Of a DNA stretch of 64,000 nucleotides, positions 10,258-18,936 are shown piece after piece. Made by a program: the position numbers and the translations under genes. The stretch's first letter is position 1, and each line of letters starts with the position of its first letter. A model generated the notes under the pieces. The model ran no database searches. It was given only the letters and a program-made list of their open reading frames with translations, and was not told where the DNA came from. Source of the DNA: Tepidanaerobacteraceae bacterium (lineage in GTDB: Bacteria; Bacillota; Thermosediminibacteria; Thermosediminibacterales; Tepidanaerobacteraceae); NCBI GenBank assembly GCA_024655905.1, contig JANLFP010000007.1:124001-188000 (forward strand), in the 5' to 3' direction.

Positions 10258-11760
10258 ATGCATCAGAAGCCGATACTTGAAATAGCGGGGGTCAGCAAAT
10301 CCTTTCCCGGAGTTAAAGCACTATCGAAGGTTGATCTGGACATCTACCCCGGACAGGTGCATGTGTTGCTGGGAGAAAATGGCGCAGGCAAATCTACTCT
10401 TATCAAAATCATTTCAGGTGTATATACTCGCGATGAGGGCATTATTAAATTGAACGGCAGAGAGGTTTTTTTCAACAATCCCCGCCAGGCGCTCAATGCG
10501 GGTATAAGCGTAATCCATCAGGAATTGAGCGTAATCCCGGACCTTACTGTTGCTGAGAATATATTCTTGGGCAGGGAGCCCAGATTGCAGAGAACGGGGT
10601 TCATAGACAAGAAAAGGATGTATAGCGAAGCAGGCCGCCTGCTGGAATCCATGGGCGTAAAAATTAACCCCAGAGCGGTAATACGCGACCTGAACACTGC
10701 AGACAGGCAGATGGTTGAAATAGCCAGGGCGGTTTCGCAAAACAGCTCAATAGTAATAATGGATGAACCGACATCCTCGCTTTCGGAGAATGAAGTGGAG
10801 GCGCTGTTTGGAGTAATTGAAAGATTAAAGAGCGAGAATGTTGCTATTATCTATATATCCCATCGTTTGAAAGAAATCACATCGATTGGCGACGTGGTCA
10901 CGATATTGAGAGATGGCTGCGTTGTAAAAACTGTAAAAATAAAAGACATAGACGAGAATCAAATGATTGCTTTGATGGTGGGCAGGGAAATTACGAAGTT
11001 TTATTATAAATCTGAAGTGCCATCTACCGGCGAAATTGTTTTAGAGGTTAAGAATTATACCCGCAGGGGCGCCTTTGAAGATGTGTCTTTTGCCCTGAAG
11101 AAGGGAGAAATATTGGGAGTTGCTGGGCTGATAGGCGCAGGCAGGACGGAAGTCATGAGGGCCGTGTTCGGCGCGGACAAAGTAGACCGTGGCGAATGCA
11201 TTTACAACGGCAAACCGGTAAGATTTGCCACGCCGCAGCAGGCCATAAATGCCGGAATAGGTTTTATACCTGAGGACAGACGGAATCAGGGCCTGTTATT
11301 ATCAAAAAGCGTCAGGGAAAACATCTCGCTTGCCAGCCTCTTTCCCAACTCCAGCAAGGGTTTTGTCGACTTTAAATGGGAAAAAAACGTGGCAAAGGAA
11401 TATATCGCCATGCTTCGCATAAAAACACCGGACGAAAATGCCGTTACCAAAAACCTCTCCGGAGGCAATCAGCAGAAAGTGGTGATCGCCAAATGGCTGG
11501 CCGCCCGATCCAAAATCCTTATCATGGACGAGCCGACCAGGGGCATCGATGTCAACGCCAAGGCTGAAATATATGCAATCATGAAAAATTTTGTAGAAAA
11601 TGGCGGAAGCATCATCATGGTTTCATCAGAACTTCCGGAAATACTCGGAGTATCCGACAGAATAATGGTTATGAGAGAAGGTAGAGTCGCGGGCATTATC
11701 GATGCTCAGGGGGCCACGGAAAAGGATATCATGCATCTGGCCAGCATCAGCAGTAATTAA
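10258..11760 (+). CDS. Sugar ABC transporter ATP-binding protein, RbsA/MglA type
   Basis: 500-residue protein made of two ABC domains in tandem. The first (about 1-245) has Walker A GENGAGKST and the Walker B region IVIMDEPTSSLSENE; the second (about 255-500) has the degenerate Walker A of this family (GLIGAGRTEVMRA), the signature LSGGNQQKV and Walker B KILIMDEPTRGIDV. This is the standard architecture of CUT2 monosaccharide importers, where it powers the permease encoded next. Start ATG 10258 after GGAAGGGG. Eighteen bases separate it from the permease gene. Confidence 0.95.
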   Translation: MHQKPILEIAGVSKSFPGVKALSKVDLDIYPGQVHVLLGENGAGKSTLIKIISGVYTRDEGIIKLNGREVFFNNPRQALNAGISVIHQELSVIPDLTVAENIFLGREPRLQRTGFIDKKRMYSEAGRLLESMGVKINPRAVIRDLNTADRQMVEIARAVSQNSSIVIMDEPTSSLSENEVEALFGVIERLKSENVAIIYISHRLKEITSIGDVVTILRDGCVVKTVKIKDIDENQMIALMVGREITKFYYKSEVPSTGEIVLEVKNYTRRGAFEDVSFALKKGEILGVAGLIGAGRTEVMRAVFGADKVDRGECIYNGKPVRFATPQQAINAGIGFIPEDRRNQGLLLSKSVRENISLASLFPNSSKGFVDFKWEKNVAKEYIAMLRIKTPDENAVTKNLSGGNQQKVVIAKWLAARSKILIMDEPTRGIDVNAKAEIYAIMKNFVENGGSIIMVSSELPEILGVSDRIMVMREGRVAGIIDAQGATEKDIMHLASISSN

Positions 11761-11778
11761 TCCGAGGAGGCAAAAAGT

Positions 11779-12732
11779 ATGAGAAATTTTATTGTAAAGA
11801 ACAGCTTAAAGAAAAACTCAATGGTGCTTTTCCTGATCGCGATGCTGCTAATTTCGGCGGTATTCGTGCCGCGGTTTATGGAACCCACAAATCTTGTCAA
11901 TGTAATGATGCAGATAGCGATTAATGCGCTGCTGGCCACCGGCATGACATTTGTAATATTGACGGGTGGAATCGACCTTTCGGTGGGCTCGGTGGCAGCG
12001 CTTGCCGGTATAGTGTCTGCGGTTTTAATAAAATTTTTCCCGGACGCAAGCATTTTTACGAGTTTAGCGGTTATATTGGCGACGGCCCTTGTGGTTGGAG
12101 GAATTTGCGGCAGTATTATCGCATTCAGCATTGCAAAGCTGAGGGTGACCCCATTCATTGCAACTCTTGCTATGATGAGCGTGGCAAGAGGGCTTGCTTA
12201 TGTGTATACGGAATCCAAGCCGGTCTTTGGGCTTCCGGATTCATTCAGCTGGATGGGCCTTCGGTATATCGGGCCATTGCCTGTCATGGTAATAGTTATG
12301 GCAATAGTTCTGATAAGTGCGCATATAGTTTTGAGCAATACATGTTTCGGGCGTTATGTGTATTCAGTCGGAAGCAACGAAGAAGTTGCAAAACTCAGCG
12401 GAATTAATGTTACAAAGGTTAAATTCTATGTATATATAATCTGCTCTATTCTGGCAGCCCTGGGCGGGGCGGCTCTTGCATCGAGGCTTCAGGCGGGCCA
12501 GCCCAATGCGGCCCAGGGGTACGAACTCAATGCCATCGCAGCGGTGGCAATGGGCGGGACCAGCATGTCCGGCGGCAGGGGAGGCATTGCACAAACAGCA
12601 CTGGGCATAGTCATAATAGGTGTCATCAATAACGCTTTAAGCCTTTTGGGAGTGTCGTCATACTGGCAATCAATCGCAATGGGGATTATAATACTGGTTG
12701 CAGTGGTTTTTGATCAGAACAAAGGTGAATAG
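11779..12732 (+). CDS. Sugar ABC transporter permease, RbsC type
   Basis: 317-residue, very hydrophobic membrane protein of the CUT2 permease family, expected as a homodimer with about 8-10 membrane spans. The conserved LTGGIDLSVGSVAALAG segment follows the second span, and the late 'A-M-G-G-T-S-M-S-G-G-R-G' loop is the site of contact with the ATPase. It begins after GAGGAGG and is the last gene of the operon; a strong terminator follows at 12841. With the binding protein and ATPase it forms one importer; no isomerase or dehydrogenase is included in the operon. Confidence 0.95.
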   Translation: MRNFIVKNSLKKNSMVLFLIAMLLISAVFVPRFMEPTNLVNVMMQIAINALLATGMTFVILTGGIDLSVGSVAALAGIVSAVLIKFFPDASIFTSLAVILATALVVGGICGSIIAFSIAKLRVTPFIATLAMMSVARGLAYVYTESKPVFGLPDSFSWMGLRYIGPLPVMVIVMAIVLISAHIVLSNTCFGRYVYSVGSNEEVAKLSGINVTKVKFYVYIICSILAALGGAALASRLQAGQPNAAQGYELNAIAAVAMGGTSMSGGRGGIAQTALGIVIIGVINNALSLLGVSSYWQSIAMGIIILVAVVFDQNKGE

Positions 12733-12840
12733 AATGATATTTTGTACGTGTGTTTACCATGCGAAATCGTGCTGAGAAACTGTAACCTCTTTTTGATGTT
12801 AATTATACTTTTATGGATAAAATTCGTAATCATATGATCT

Positions 12841-12872
12841 GAGCTCCTGGGTTTTTGCCCGGGAGCTTTTAA
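12841..12872 (+). terminator. Terminator closing the sugar operon
   Basis: AGCTCCTGGG (12842-12851) pairs with CCCGGGAGCT (12858-12867), one G-U pair, loop TTTTTG, tail TTTTAATTT. The rest of 12733-13022 holds no evident gene. Confidence 0.85.
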
Positions 12873-13022
12873 TTTATAATTCGAATCATAGTTACCTTGC
12901 AGTTGAGGTTCGGTTTTGATACCTTCTTAACATGGAATATCATAATATGGTATAATTTACATGTTAATCATTGCTGGTTTTGAAGTATTTTGGCTAATAT
13001 AAAAAGTCGAGGTGTTTTAAAA

Positions 13023-14661
13023 ATGACTTTCAACGAGGAACTTTTGAAATCCAGCTTCTCGGCTGGCAAGCGAACTTAAACAAATTAACAAAAAAATTTT
13101 TACTCGCCCTCTTCCTTATATATTTGAATACCAGGGCGAATATTTTAATGCCAATCTGAAAAAGGACTTTCTTCGCATAATAGATAAAAACAAAACCGCT
13201 TTATCTCAAAAAAACCTCCTTACCACTTACATATCAAATAAAGATTATGCTGAAGGGGAATTGTTCTTTGGGGCATTAGGAGATTTTCCGCCGACGGATT
13301 CCCAGGCTCAAGTTATATATAGCAGTATTAAAAATACGATTGTGGCCGCCCAGGGTCCTCCCGGTTCCGGAAAAACTACTTTAATCGTAAATATTGTGGC
13401 TAATCAGGTCGTAAAGAGCGCATTGTCTTTAATAGAAGGAAAAGATCAAAATTGCTTGACGGTTATTACCAGCACTAATAATAGGGCTGTGGCCAATGCC
13501 ATTGAAAAAATAGCGGAATTGGATAAAGAGCAAAGCGAATGGGATTTGTGCCTGGACGGTGGGAATCGGGAAAAAATAAACCAGCATGCAATTAAGGCTA
13601 TTGATAAAAAAATTGAATTTTTAAAAACTCAAGACTTTGATGAAGAGAAATATGAAAGATTAAAAGATGAAATAACCTGTAACTACCGCGAGATACAGGC
13701 AAAAATAAACGAATTCTATGACCTTATTGATAAGATAAAAAAAATTGAAGGCGATATTGCTGAAAACAAAAACTTGTTCGATAAACAGAAAGAAAAGGTT
13801 GACCGTACGCGATTAAAGCTTGAAAATGACATAAAAGACTTCTTCGGCCAGAAAAGCTCCGTAGGATGTAGTGACCTGAATGACATAAGTGGGGACACCT
13901 ATTATAAGATAAAGGATTTGTTGATAAAATACCATAGTAGTTTTCCAAGGTTTTTTGATTTTTTCGGTTGGCGTTCTAGAAGACATTTGAACAAACTGAA
14001 CGTGGAGATTGAACCCCTATTAGAAAGAACTTATAACAATCCACCGGGGCTAAGAATGAGTTTGGTGGAAGATAAAGCAGCATTGATTAGATTGAAGGAT
14101 AAGGCTGACCGCATATGCTTGTTAATTGACGCTCAAAGAGAATTTATGGCCATGAGTAAACAACTTGACAACATGAAATCTAAACTGCATAATTTAGACA
14201 AGCAGCTGTCCAACAAGAAGCAAGAGGTTAGAGGATGGTTGAAAAAGATAACTTCAGGAAAACTCAGCGAAGAAAAAATTGATTCATATTTTGCCAAAAT
14301 AACTTTTGAAAGAAATGATATCTTTAAACTCTATCATGAGATATTTTTTAATGAAAACCTGAAACTATTCAGGCTTTGCAAGTGCTTTTTATTACAGCAT
14401 GTCTTAAAAAATAAAAATGCATATATAGATACTCTCGAAAAATACGTAAAACTTATTAGCAGGAAAGAGGACAATAATGATGTTTTCAATGAAGTTTTAA
14501 TAGATGTAGAAGGTTTTTATCGAAATCTGAGCAAAGTATTTCCGGTATTCGGTTCTACCTCACAATCCGTATCCAATATGTTTAAGCATACAACTCCCAA
14601 TCCGATAAGGTTTTGTGTTATTTTATTATTTTTAATGTGCGTTTATATATTGATATTTTGA
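13023..14661 (+). pseudogene. Superfamily 1 (DNA2/NAM7-like) helicase, 5' frameshift and 3' truncation
   Basis: Remains of a large P-loop helicase. ATG 13023 has a good ribosome site (GAGGTG, 13009-13014) but its frame stops after 18 codons; one frame over, coding continues without a stop from 13048 (ASRLASELKQINKKIFT) to 14661, indicating a +1 frameshift near 13050. Walker A is intact (VAAQGPPGSGKTTLIV), followed by a long Lys/Glu-rich coiled-coil insertion, as in DNA2-like phage-defence and repair helicases. Reading ends just after PVFGSTSQSVSNMFKHT, immediately before the expected Walker B D-E-A-S, and the last 20 residues are unrelated. All later helicase motifs are gone, so it is not functional. 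It is AT-richer than its neighbours. Confidence 0.75.
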
Positions 14662-14719
14662 AGCGGCGTGTGCAGGAAGGCGGGGGAGGGATTATGTCGT
14701 GACGGGAGAGAAACATGCC

Positions 14720-15322
14720 ATGAATAATAAAAAAGAATTGAGGAGGACATTTTTAAAGGCCCGGTCGGAACTTGCCGCAGAAGATATAATAGAAAAAAGC
14801 GCAAAAATCATGTCCAGGCTTTTTTCCCTCTCAGAATTTCGGGGAGCAAAAACAATAATGTTTTACGTGGATGCCAGAAATGAGGTTAAAACCAGAGATG
14901 GCATCACAAAGGCTCTATCGGAAGGGAAAAGGGTGGTGGTGCCCAAAGTGAAAAAGGGTTGCGGGCTTTTGGCCATTGAGATAAAAAGTCTTGATGAGCT
15001 TTCACCGGGCACCTTCGGCATTCTGGAGCCTGCCGGAGAAAAAGGTCTTGCGCCTGAAGAAATAGATCTGGTTCTGGTTCCGGGCGTGGCCTTTGACAAA
15101 AATGGCAACCGCATGGGCTACGGGGCGGGGTATTATGACAGCTTTTTGCCCAAGCTCCGGCCGGAGGTTAAAAAAGTTGCCGTGGCCTTCGAAATGCAAG
15201 TGACCGACAGCCTTCCAGCTGAAGAACATGATGTAAAAATGGATATGATAATAACCGAAAATACTTTATATAATTTTTCCGCTGAAACGCATAAAAAGCC
15301 TACCCCTTCATTTAAAGGGTAG
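14720..15322 (+). CDS. 5-formyltetrahydrofolate cyclo-ligase
   Basis: ATP-dependent enzyme converting 5-formyl-THF to 5,10-methenyl-THF in the cytoplasm. About 200 residues, as usual. Seen: N-terminal 'K-K-E-L-R-R-x-F-L-K-A-R', the block VVVPKVKKGCGLLA, and the signature 'D-L-V-L-V-P-G-V-A-F-D-x-x-G-N-R-M-G-Y-G-A-G-Y-Y-D', which binds ATP and substrate. ATG 14720 is preferred over GTG 14699: it has CGGGAG upstream and gives the normal N-terminus. A terminator hairpin overlaps its stop codon. Confidence 0.93.
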   Translation: MNNKKELRRTFLKARSELAAEDIIEKSAKIMSRLFSLSEFRGAKTIMFYVDARNEVKTRDGITKALSEGKRVVVPKVKKGCGLLAIEIKSLDELSPGTFGILEPAGEKGLAPEEIDLVLVPGVAFDKNGNRMGYGAGYYDSFLPKLRPEVKKVAVAFEMQVTDSLPAEEHDVKMDMIITENTLYNFSAETHKKPTPSFKG

Positions 15323-15330
15323 GATTTTAC
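15299..15330 (+). terminator. Terminator overlapping the cyclo-ligase stop
   Basis: CCTACCCCTT pairs with AAGGGTAGG (one bulged C) and ATTTTA follows; the stop codon 15320-15322 lies in the 3' arm. Confidence 0.65.
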
Positions 15331-15391
15331 ATTATCAATGAAAATCAATTTGTACTGTTTTAATAATTATCGCTTCAGAGACTCGAGCTCT

Positions 15392-15552
15392 TTATGCGCT
15401 TGCAGTTTTAACGCCGGGTTTTTGAAGCTCGCCTTCCGAGGCTGCCGCAACTACTGAACCCGCCATGTCGCCGGCGACATTTATGCGGGTTCCGGCCGTG
15501 TCCAGGACCCTGTCAATTCCGGCTATAAGGGCAATGCCCAACTCAATCAACT
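15392..15552 (-). pseudogene. C-terminal remnant of a dicarboxylate/glutamate:cation symporter (DAACS family)
   Basis: Read on the minus strand, this stretch encodes about 53 residues ending in a stop at 15392-15394. They match the end of GltP/DctA-type symporters: LGIALIAGIDRVLDTAGTR, then INVAGDMAGSVVAA and S-E-G-E-L. The family's transport core upstream is absent, and no start is present, so only the last transmembrane helix and tail survive. No other gene is visible in 15331-15664. It indicates a past deletion between here and guaA. Confidence 0.75.
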
Positions 15553-15664
15553 TTTTTACTACACATTATGGAAAAGCTTCAAATTTTATGGGATAATATA
15601 ATAAAACTTTTAAAAAGATAAAAATCAAGCATAATCTTTGTATATGTGAAATGGAGGTTTTTTA

Positions 15665-17200
15665 ATGCCGGAAATAAGAGAAAATGTAATAATAATGGAC
15701 TTTGGGGGGCAGTACAGCCAACTGATAGCTCGGCGGGTTCGCGAAGCGCATGTTTACTGCGAAATCCTGTCATATAAGACCCCTCTGGAGGATATTTTAA
15801 AAAGGAGGCCCAAGGCCATCATTTTTTCCGGGGGTCCCGCCAGCGTATATTCGGAAAATGTGCCCGTATGCGACAAGAGGCTTTTTGACTCGGGGATCCC
15901 GATCCTGGGGATATGCTACGGCATGCAGCTCATGTGCCACCTGCTGGGCGGAAGGGTAGAACCGGCCCGGGCCAGGGAATATGGGCGTGCGGAGCTTTTC
16001 GTTGAGGAAGACGGAGGGCTTTTCCGGGAGCTTGAGGAAAAAATGATCGTATGGATGAGCCACAGCGATTCAATTCTTGCTCTGCCCGAAGGGTTTACGA
16101 CTCTGGCTCGCACGAAAAACACTCCGTATGCGGCTGTGAGCAACGGCAAAAATCTTTTCGGAGTGCAGTTCCATCCGGAGGTGGTCCATACTCCCAGGGG
16201 AAGGGAAATCCTCAACAATTTTCTCTTCGGTATAGCAGGCTTGAGCGGAACCTGGTCCATGAAGGCTTTTGTTGAAGAACAGGTGAAACTTATCAGAGAA
16301 AAAGTTGGGGATAAAAAGGCGCTGTGCGCCTTAAGCGGCGGTGTGGATTCCTCTGTGGCTGCGCTGATTGCACATAAGGCTCTGGGGGACAACCTCACCT
16401 GCATTTTCGTGGACCATGGCCTGCTAAGAAAAAATGAGGCTCAAAGCGTTGAGAAAACCTTCAGGGACAAGTTTCATATCAACATGATAGCAGTGGATGC
16501 ATCCAGGCGGTTCCTTGAAAAATTGAAAGGAGTGACGGACCCGGAGAAAAAGAGAAAAATCATAGGCGAGGAATTTATAAGGGTTTTTGAAAGCGAGGCG
16601 GCGAAACTTGGGAAAATAGACTACCTTGTTCAGGGGACCCTGTATCCCGATGTGATTGAGAGCGGCACAGAAACCGCAGCTGTCATAAAAAGCCACCACA
16701 ATGTCGGAGGGCTTCCAAATGATGTGGAATTCGAACTCATCGAGCCGCTGAGGGATTTATTCAAGGACGAGGTCAGGAAAATAGGTGCTCAGCTGGAACT
16801 TCCGGAAGAAATAGTCTACCGCCAGCCCTTCCCCGGTCCGGGTCTTGCCATAAGGGTTCTTGGCGAGGTAACTCAGGAAAAGCTGGCCATTTTGCGTGAA
16901 GCCGATGCCATCGTTTATGAAGAGATAAAAAAGGCCGGTCTTTACAGGGATTTATGGCAGGCCTTTGCGGTGCTGCCGGATATCAGGAGCGTAGGCGTTA
17001 TGGGCGATGAACGCACCTATTCGCATACAGTGGCGGTGAGAGCCGTTGTAAGCGAAGACGGCATGACCGCAGACTGGGCGAGACTTCCCGCAGAAGTCCT
17101 GGATAATATTTCTACACGAATAGTTAATGAAGTCCCCGGGGTTAACAGAGTAGTATATGACATTACCTCAAAACCGCCGTCCACGATTGAGTGGGAATAG
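15665..17200 (+). CDS. guaA: GMP synthase (glutamine-hydrolysing)
   Basis: Converts XMP, glutamine and ATP to GMP. 511 residues, full length. An N-terminal class I glutamine amidotransferase domain (about 1-195) has the nucleophile in [10 protein letters not shown] and the His/Glu pair in GVQFHPEV. The ATP pyrophosphatase domain has the PP-loop [12 protein letters not shown], and the C-terminal dimerisation domain has [12 protein letters not shown] and ends in T-I-E-W-E, the usual GuaA C-terminus. ATG 15665 follows ATGGAGG. No purine riboswitch-like fold is evident in the short upstream region. It appears monocistronic. Confidence 0.98.
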   Translation: MPEIRENVIIMDFGGQYSQLIARRVREAHVYCEILSYKTPLEDILKRRPKAIIFSGGPASVYSENVPVCDKRLFDSGIPILGICYGMQLMCHLLGGRVEPARAREYGRAELFVEEDGGLFRELEEKMIVWMSHSDSILALPEGFTTLARTKNTPYAAVSNGKNLFGVQFHPEVVHTPRGREILNNFLFGIAGLSGTWSMKAFVEEQVKLIREKVGDKKALCALSGGVDSSVAALIAHKALGDNLTCIFVDHGLLRKNEAQSVEKTFRDKFHINMIAVDASRRFLEKLKGVTDPEKKRKIIGEEFIRVFESEAAKLGKIDYLVQGTLYPDVIESGTETAAVIKSHHNVGGLPNDVEFELIEPLRDLFKDEVRKIGAQLELPEEIVYRQPFPGPGLAIRVLGEVTQEKLAILREADAIVYEEIKKAGLYRDLWQAFAVLPDIRSVGVMGDERTYSHTVAVRAVVSEDGMTADWARLPAEVLDNISTRIVNEVPGVNRVVYDITSKPPSTIEWE

Positions 17201-17210
17201 ACTTTATAAT

Positions 17211-17254
17211 GCCTCTGAATCCAGCAACATAAAGGGTTTCAGAGGCTCAATTTT
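17211..17254 (+). terminator. Likely terminator of guaA
   Basis: GCCTCTGAA (17211-17219) pairs with TTCAGAGGC (17238-17246), with a moderately T-rich tail. From here to 17516 nothing else convincing is seen; a small AAAGCC/GGCTTT hairpin lies at about 17290-17308. Confidence 0.55.
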
Positions 17255-17516
17255 GCTTGTGGCATTGCTAGAGCCATTTGCTATATCGATAAAGCCTTCT
17301 TCGGCTTTGTCATATTCACCGTATACGGATACCGATGTAGTATCTGCATGGAGGTGGTGTTCTTCCCGAAAAGATGTCAAGAATTATGGCTTTTATTCTT
17401 GTGCCGGGAGATAGTTTGCATTGTGAGTCATCCCAGTTTGTAAGGGAATCTATGGTTTTACCATTTTAAGTTCATCGTTTTGAGCAGAATCTTAAGGATT
17501 AGATGCCGCCCTTATT

Positions 17517-18263
17517 TTAGTGCTGATTAGGGAAAGGAATATGCAGCAATCTCATAATCTCCTTTTCAGACTCCAGAACGCGTTCAGCAATAAAGTCCAT
17601 AAAAGGTTGATCATCATGGGCCCGCTCCAATAAGCTAATATACTCATGTCGCAAGACCGGTGGAATTATGGCCGGCATATAACCGTCTTGAATGAGCGCT
17701 GTATTCATTAGCAAACGGGCAACTCTCCCGTTTCCATCTATGAAAGGATGAATAAACACAAATCGTTTATGCAACTGAGCGGCAAATTGGACCGGATGGT
17801 ATTTGTTACGCTCGGAGGCTGCCCATTGGAACAACTTTGCCATTTCCACTCCTATCTGCTCTACTTGACATACTTCATATCTTGAGCCAGTTATGAAGAC
17901 CGGGCGGTCACGGTACTTTCCCGCTTCCTCGGCATCAATTCCTATATAAAACATTCGGTACATTGTAAGGGCGTCTTCTTCGGTTATTCGGTGACTGCCG
18001 AGCAATGTGAACATGAAATCATATGCCTTTGCATGTCCCAGAGCCTCGAGAGCATCTCGAAGAGGCTTACCTCCAACAGTCAGTCCATCTTCCAGGAGGA
18101 TCTTTGTTTCACTTAAAGTGAGAGTGTTCCCTTCAAGAGCATTGCTGGACCATGTAAGGCCTATGCGGTAGTAGTTTTTAATTTCATTTAACAAGTGACC
18201 TTCAAATGGGCGCATTTCATCAATGGACATCTTGTAGCGATCGATTTTTTCATATATAGTCAT
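17517..18263 (-). CDS. Fic-domain protein (probable AMP-transferase)
   Basis: Fic-fold enzyme expected to transfer AMP from ATP to a protein hydroxyl. The catalytic motif is complete, HPFIDGNGRVAR (residues 172-183), including the essential His. Near the N-terminus, S-N-A-L-E-G (about 40-45) matches the inhibitory (S/T)xxxE(G/N) helix, so the protein is likely auto-inhibited (class II type). 248 residues, typical of a compact chromosomal Fic. It is the last gene of a reverse-strand operon; its ATG overlaps the stop of the zinc-ribbon gene by four bases (18260-18263), implying coupled translation. Target unknown. Confidence 0.92.
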   Translation of the reverse strand: MTIYEKIDRYKMSIDEMRPFEGHLLNEIKNYYRIGLTWSSNALEGNTLTLSETKILLEDGLTVGGKPLRDALEALGHAKAYDFMFTLLGSHRITEEDALTMYRMFYIGIDAEEAGKYRDRPVFITGSRYEVCQVEQIGVEMAKLFQWAASERNKYHPVQFAAQLHKRFVFIHPFIDGNGRVARLLMNTALIQDGYMPAIIPPVLRHEYISLLERAHDDQPFMDFIAERVLESEKEIMRLLHIPFPNQH

Positions 18264-18469
18264 TGATTAACACCGACCTCCGTAACAACTTTATGTGTGG
18301 TAATAATGCCGCTTGTTACTTCGCTGCCATTTTCAGCACCACACCAGGGAAAATCTATGCTTTCGCGTTTTTTCCCGCTAGGATATCTGGCGTTTGATAT
18401 AGTAACAGTGAAGCTTTTGCCACAGGCTGTGCATTTATATATAACATTATTATCCAACTTGATAACCAC
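18260..18469 (-). CDS. Small putative zinc-ribbon protein
   Basis: 69-residue protein I cannot name. It has Y-K-C-T-A-C-G-K near residue 13-17 (CxxC) and F-P-W-C-G-A-E further on, so three Cys are spaced as in a zinc ribbon with one degenerate ligand; the middle is Lys/Arg/Ser-rich. It is sandwiched between a small HTH protein and the Fic gene in a tight operon. It might be a partner or specificity factor for either neighbour (inference). Confidence 0.7.
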   Translation of the reverse strand: MVIKLDNNVIYKCTACGKSFTVTISNARYPSGKKRESIDFPWCGAENGSEVTSGIITTHKVVTEVGVNQ

Positions 18470-18475
18470 CTTTCC

Positions 18476-18691
18476 TCAGTATGTGACTTTCTCACCAGAT
18501 GGCATTATAAAAGAACCCTCATATTTGCATCCGACAGCTTCGGCGATTTTTTTCAACTCGTCGACGGTGAAACTTTCCCGCTTCATTTTTTGACTAAAGG
18601 CTTGTGGACTTCTACCGGATAACCGTCCGAGTTCAGAAACACTTATTCCAAGCTTAACGCATAAAATTTTTAGCTGTTCGGAAACAGACAT
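18476..18691 (-). CDS. Small HTH (XRE-like) DNA-binding protein
   Basis: 71-residue regulator. A helix-turn-helix is visible in 'V-K-L-G-I-S-V-S-E-L-G-R-L-S-G-R-S-P-Q-A-F' (about 12-33), followed by F-T-V-D-E-L-K-K-I-A-E-A-V-G, typical of Cro/CI-like proteins. ATG 18691 follows GAAAGGAG. It leads the HTH / zinc-ribbon / Fic operon behind a good promoter at 18716-18744, and probably autoregulates it, as antitoxin-like HTH proteins do (inference). Confidence 0.85.
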   Translation of the reverse strand: MSVSEQLKILCVKLGISVSELGRLSGRSPQAFSQKMKRESFTVDELKKIAEAVGCKYEGSFIMPSGEKVTY

Positions 18692-18715
18692 ATCACCACT
18701 CCTTTCAATATTATC

Positions 18716-18744
18716 ATTATAAACGAATTTATTTAATAAATCAA
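18716..18744 (-). promoter_or_regulatory. Sigma-A promoter of the HTH/zinc-ribbon/Fic operon
   Basis: On the minus strand TTGATT (18744-18739), 17 bases, TATAAT (18721-18716), about 25 bases before the HTH start. Confidence 0.7.
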
Positions 18745-18837
18745 CGATAACATTTCTATTTTATTGAGAAACATTAAAAAGTGCAATCAGAGGGGTTGAT
18801 GAAATGGTTGTTGCTGTTTTCAAGATCCGCACAGAAA

Positions 18838-18876
18838 TTTACATAAAATTTACATAAACTTAACAATTTAATAACA
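18838..18876 (+). promoter_or_regulatory. PhoP-box-like array upstream of pstC
   Basis: Four hexamers at exact 11-base steps: TTTACA (18838), TTTACA (18849), TTAACA (18860) and ATAACA (18871). This is the TT(A/T/C)ACA-N5 direct-repeat pattern bound by Gram-positive PhoP. A possible -10 (TATGAT, 18897-18902) follows 20 bases later, a normal activator distance. Confidence 0.8.
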
Positions 18877-18936
18877 TGGCAGGTGTGCAAACTTGTTATG
18901 ATTTTTAATAGACAAACCAGAAAAAGGGGATCGCAT

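Noticed and set aside
14694-14702. Two-codon frame ATG-TCG-TGA after GGGAGGG
   Set aside because: A minimal start-stop unit could attenuate the cyclo-ligase gene, but a chance match in a G-rich stretch is as likely and nothing else supports it.
15553-15664. Purine riboswitch upstream of guaA
   Set aside because: The leader is short and AT-rich, without the three-stem guanine aptamer pattern.
17290-17308. AAAGCC/GGCTTT hairpin considered as terminator of guaA or fic
   Set aside because: No T-run on either strand, and the guaA hairpin at 17211-17246 is better placed.
17157-17414. 85-residue open frame overlapping the guaA end
   Set aside because: Starts inside guaA in another frame, contains the guaA terminator hairpin, and has no recognisable motif.
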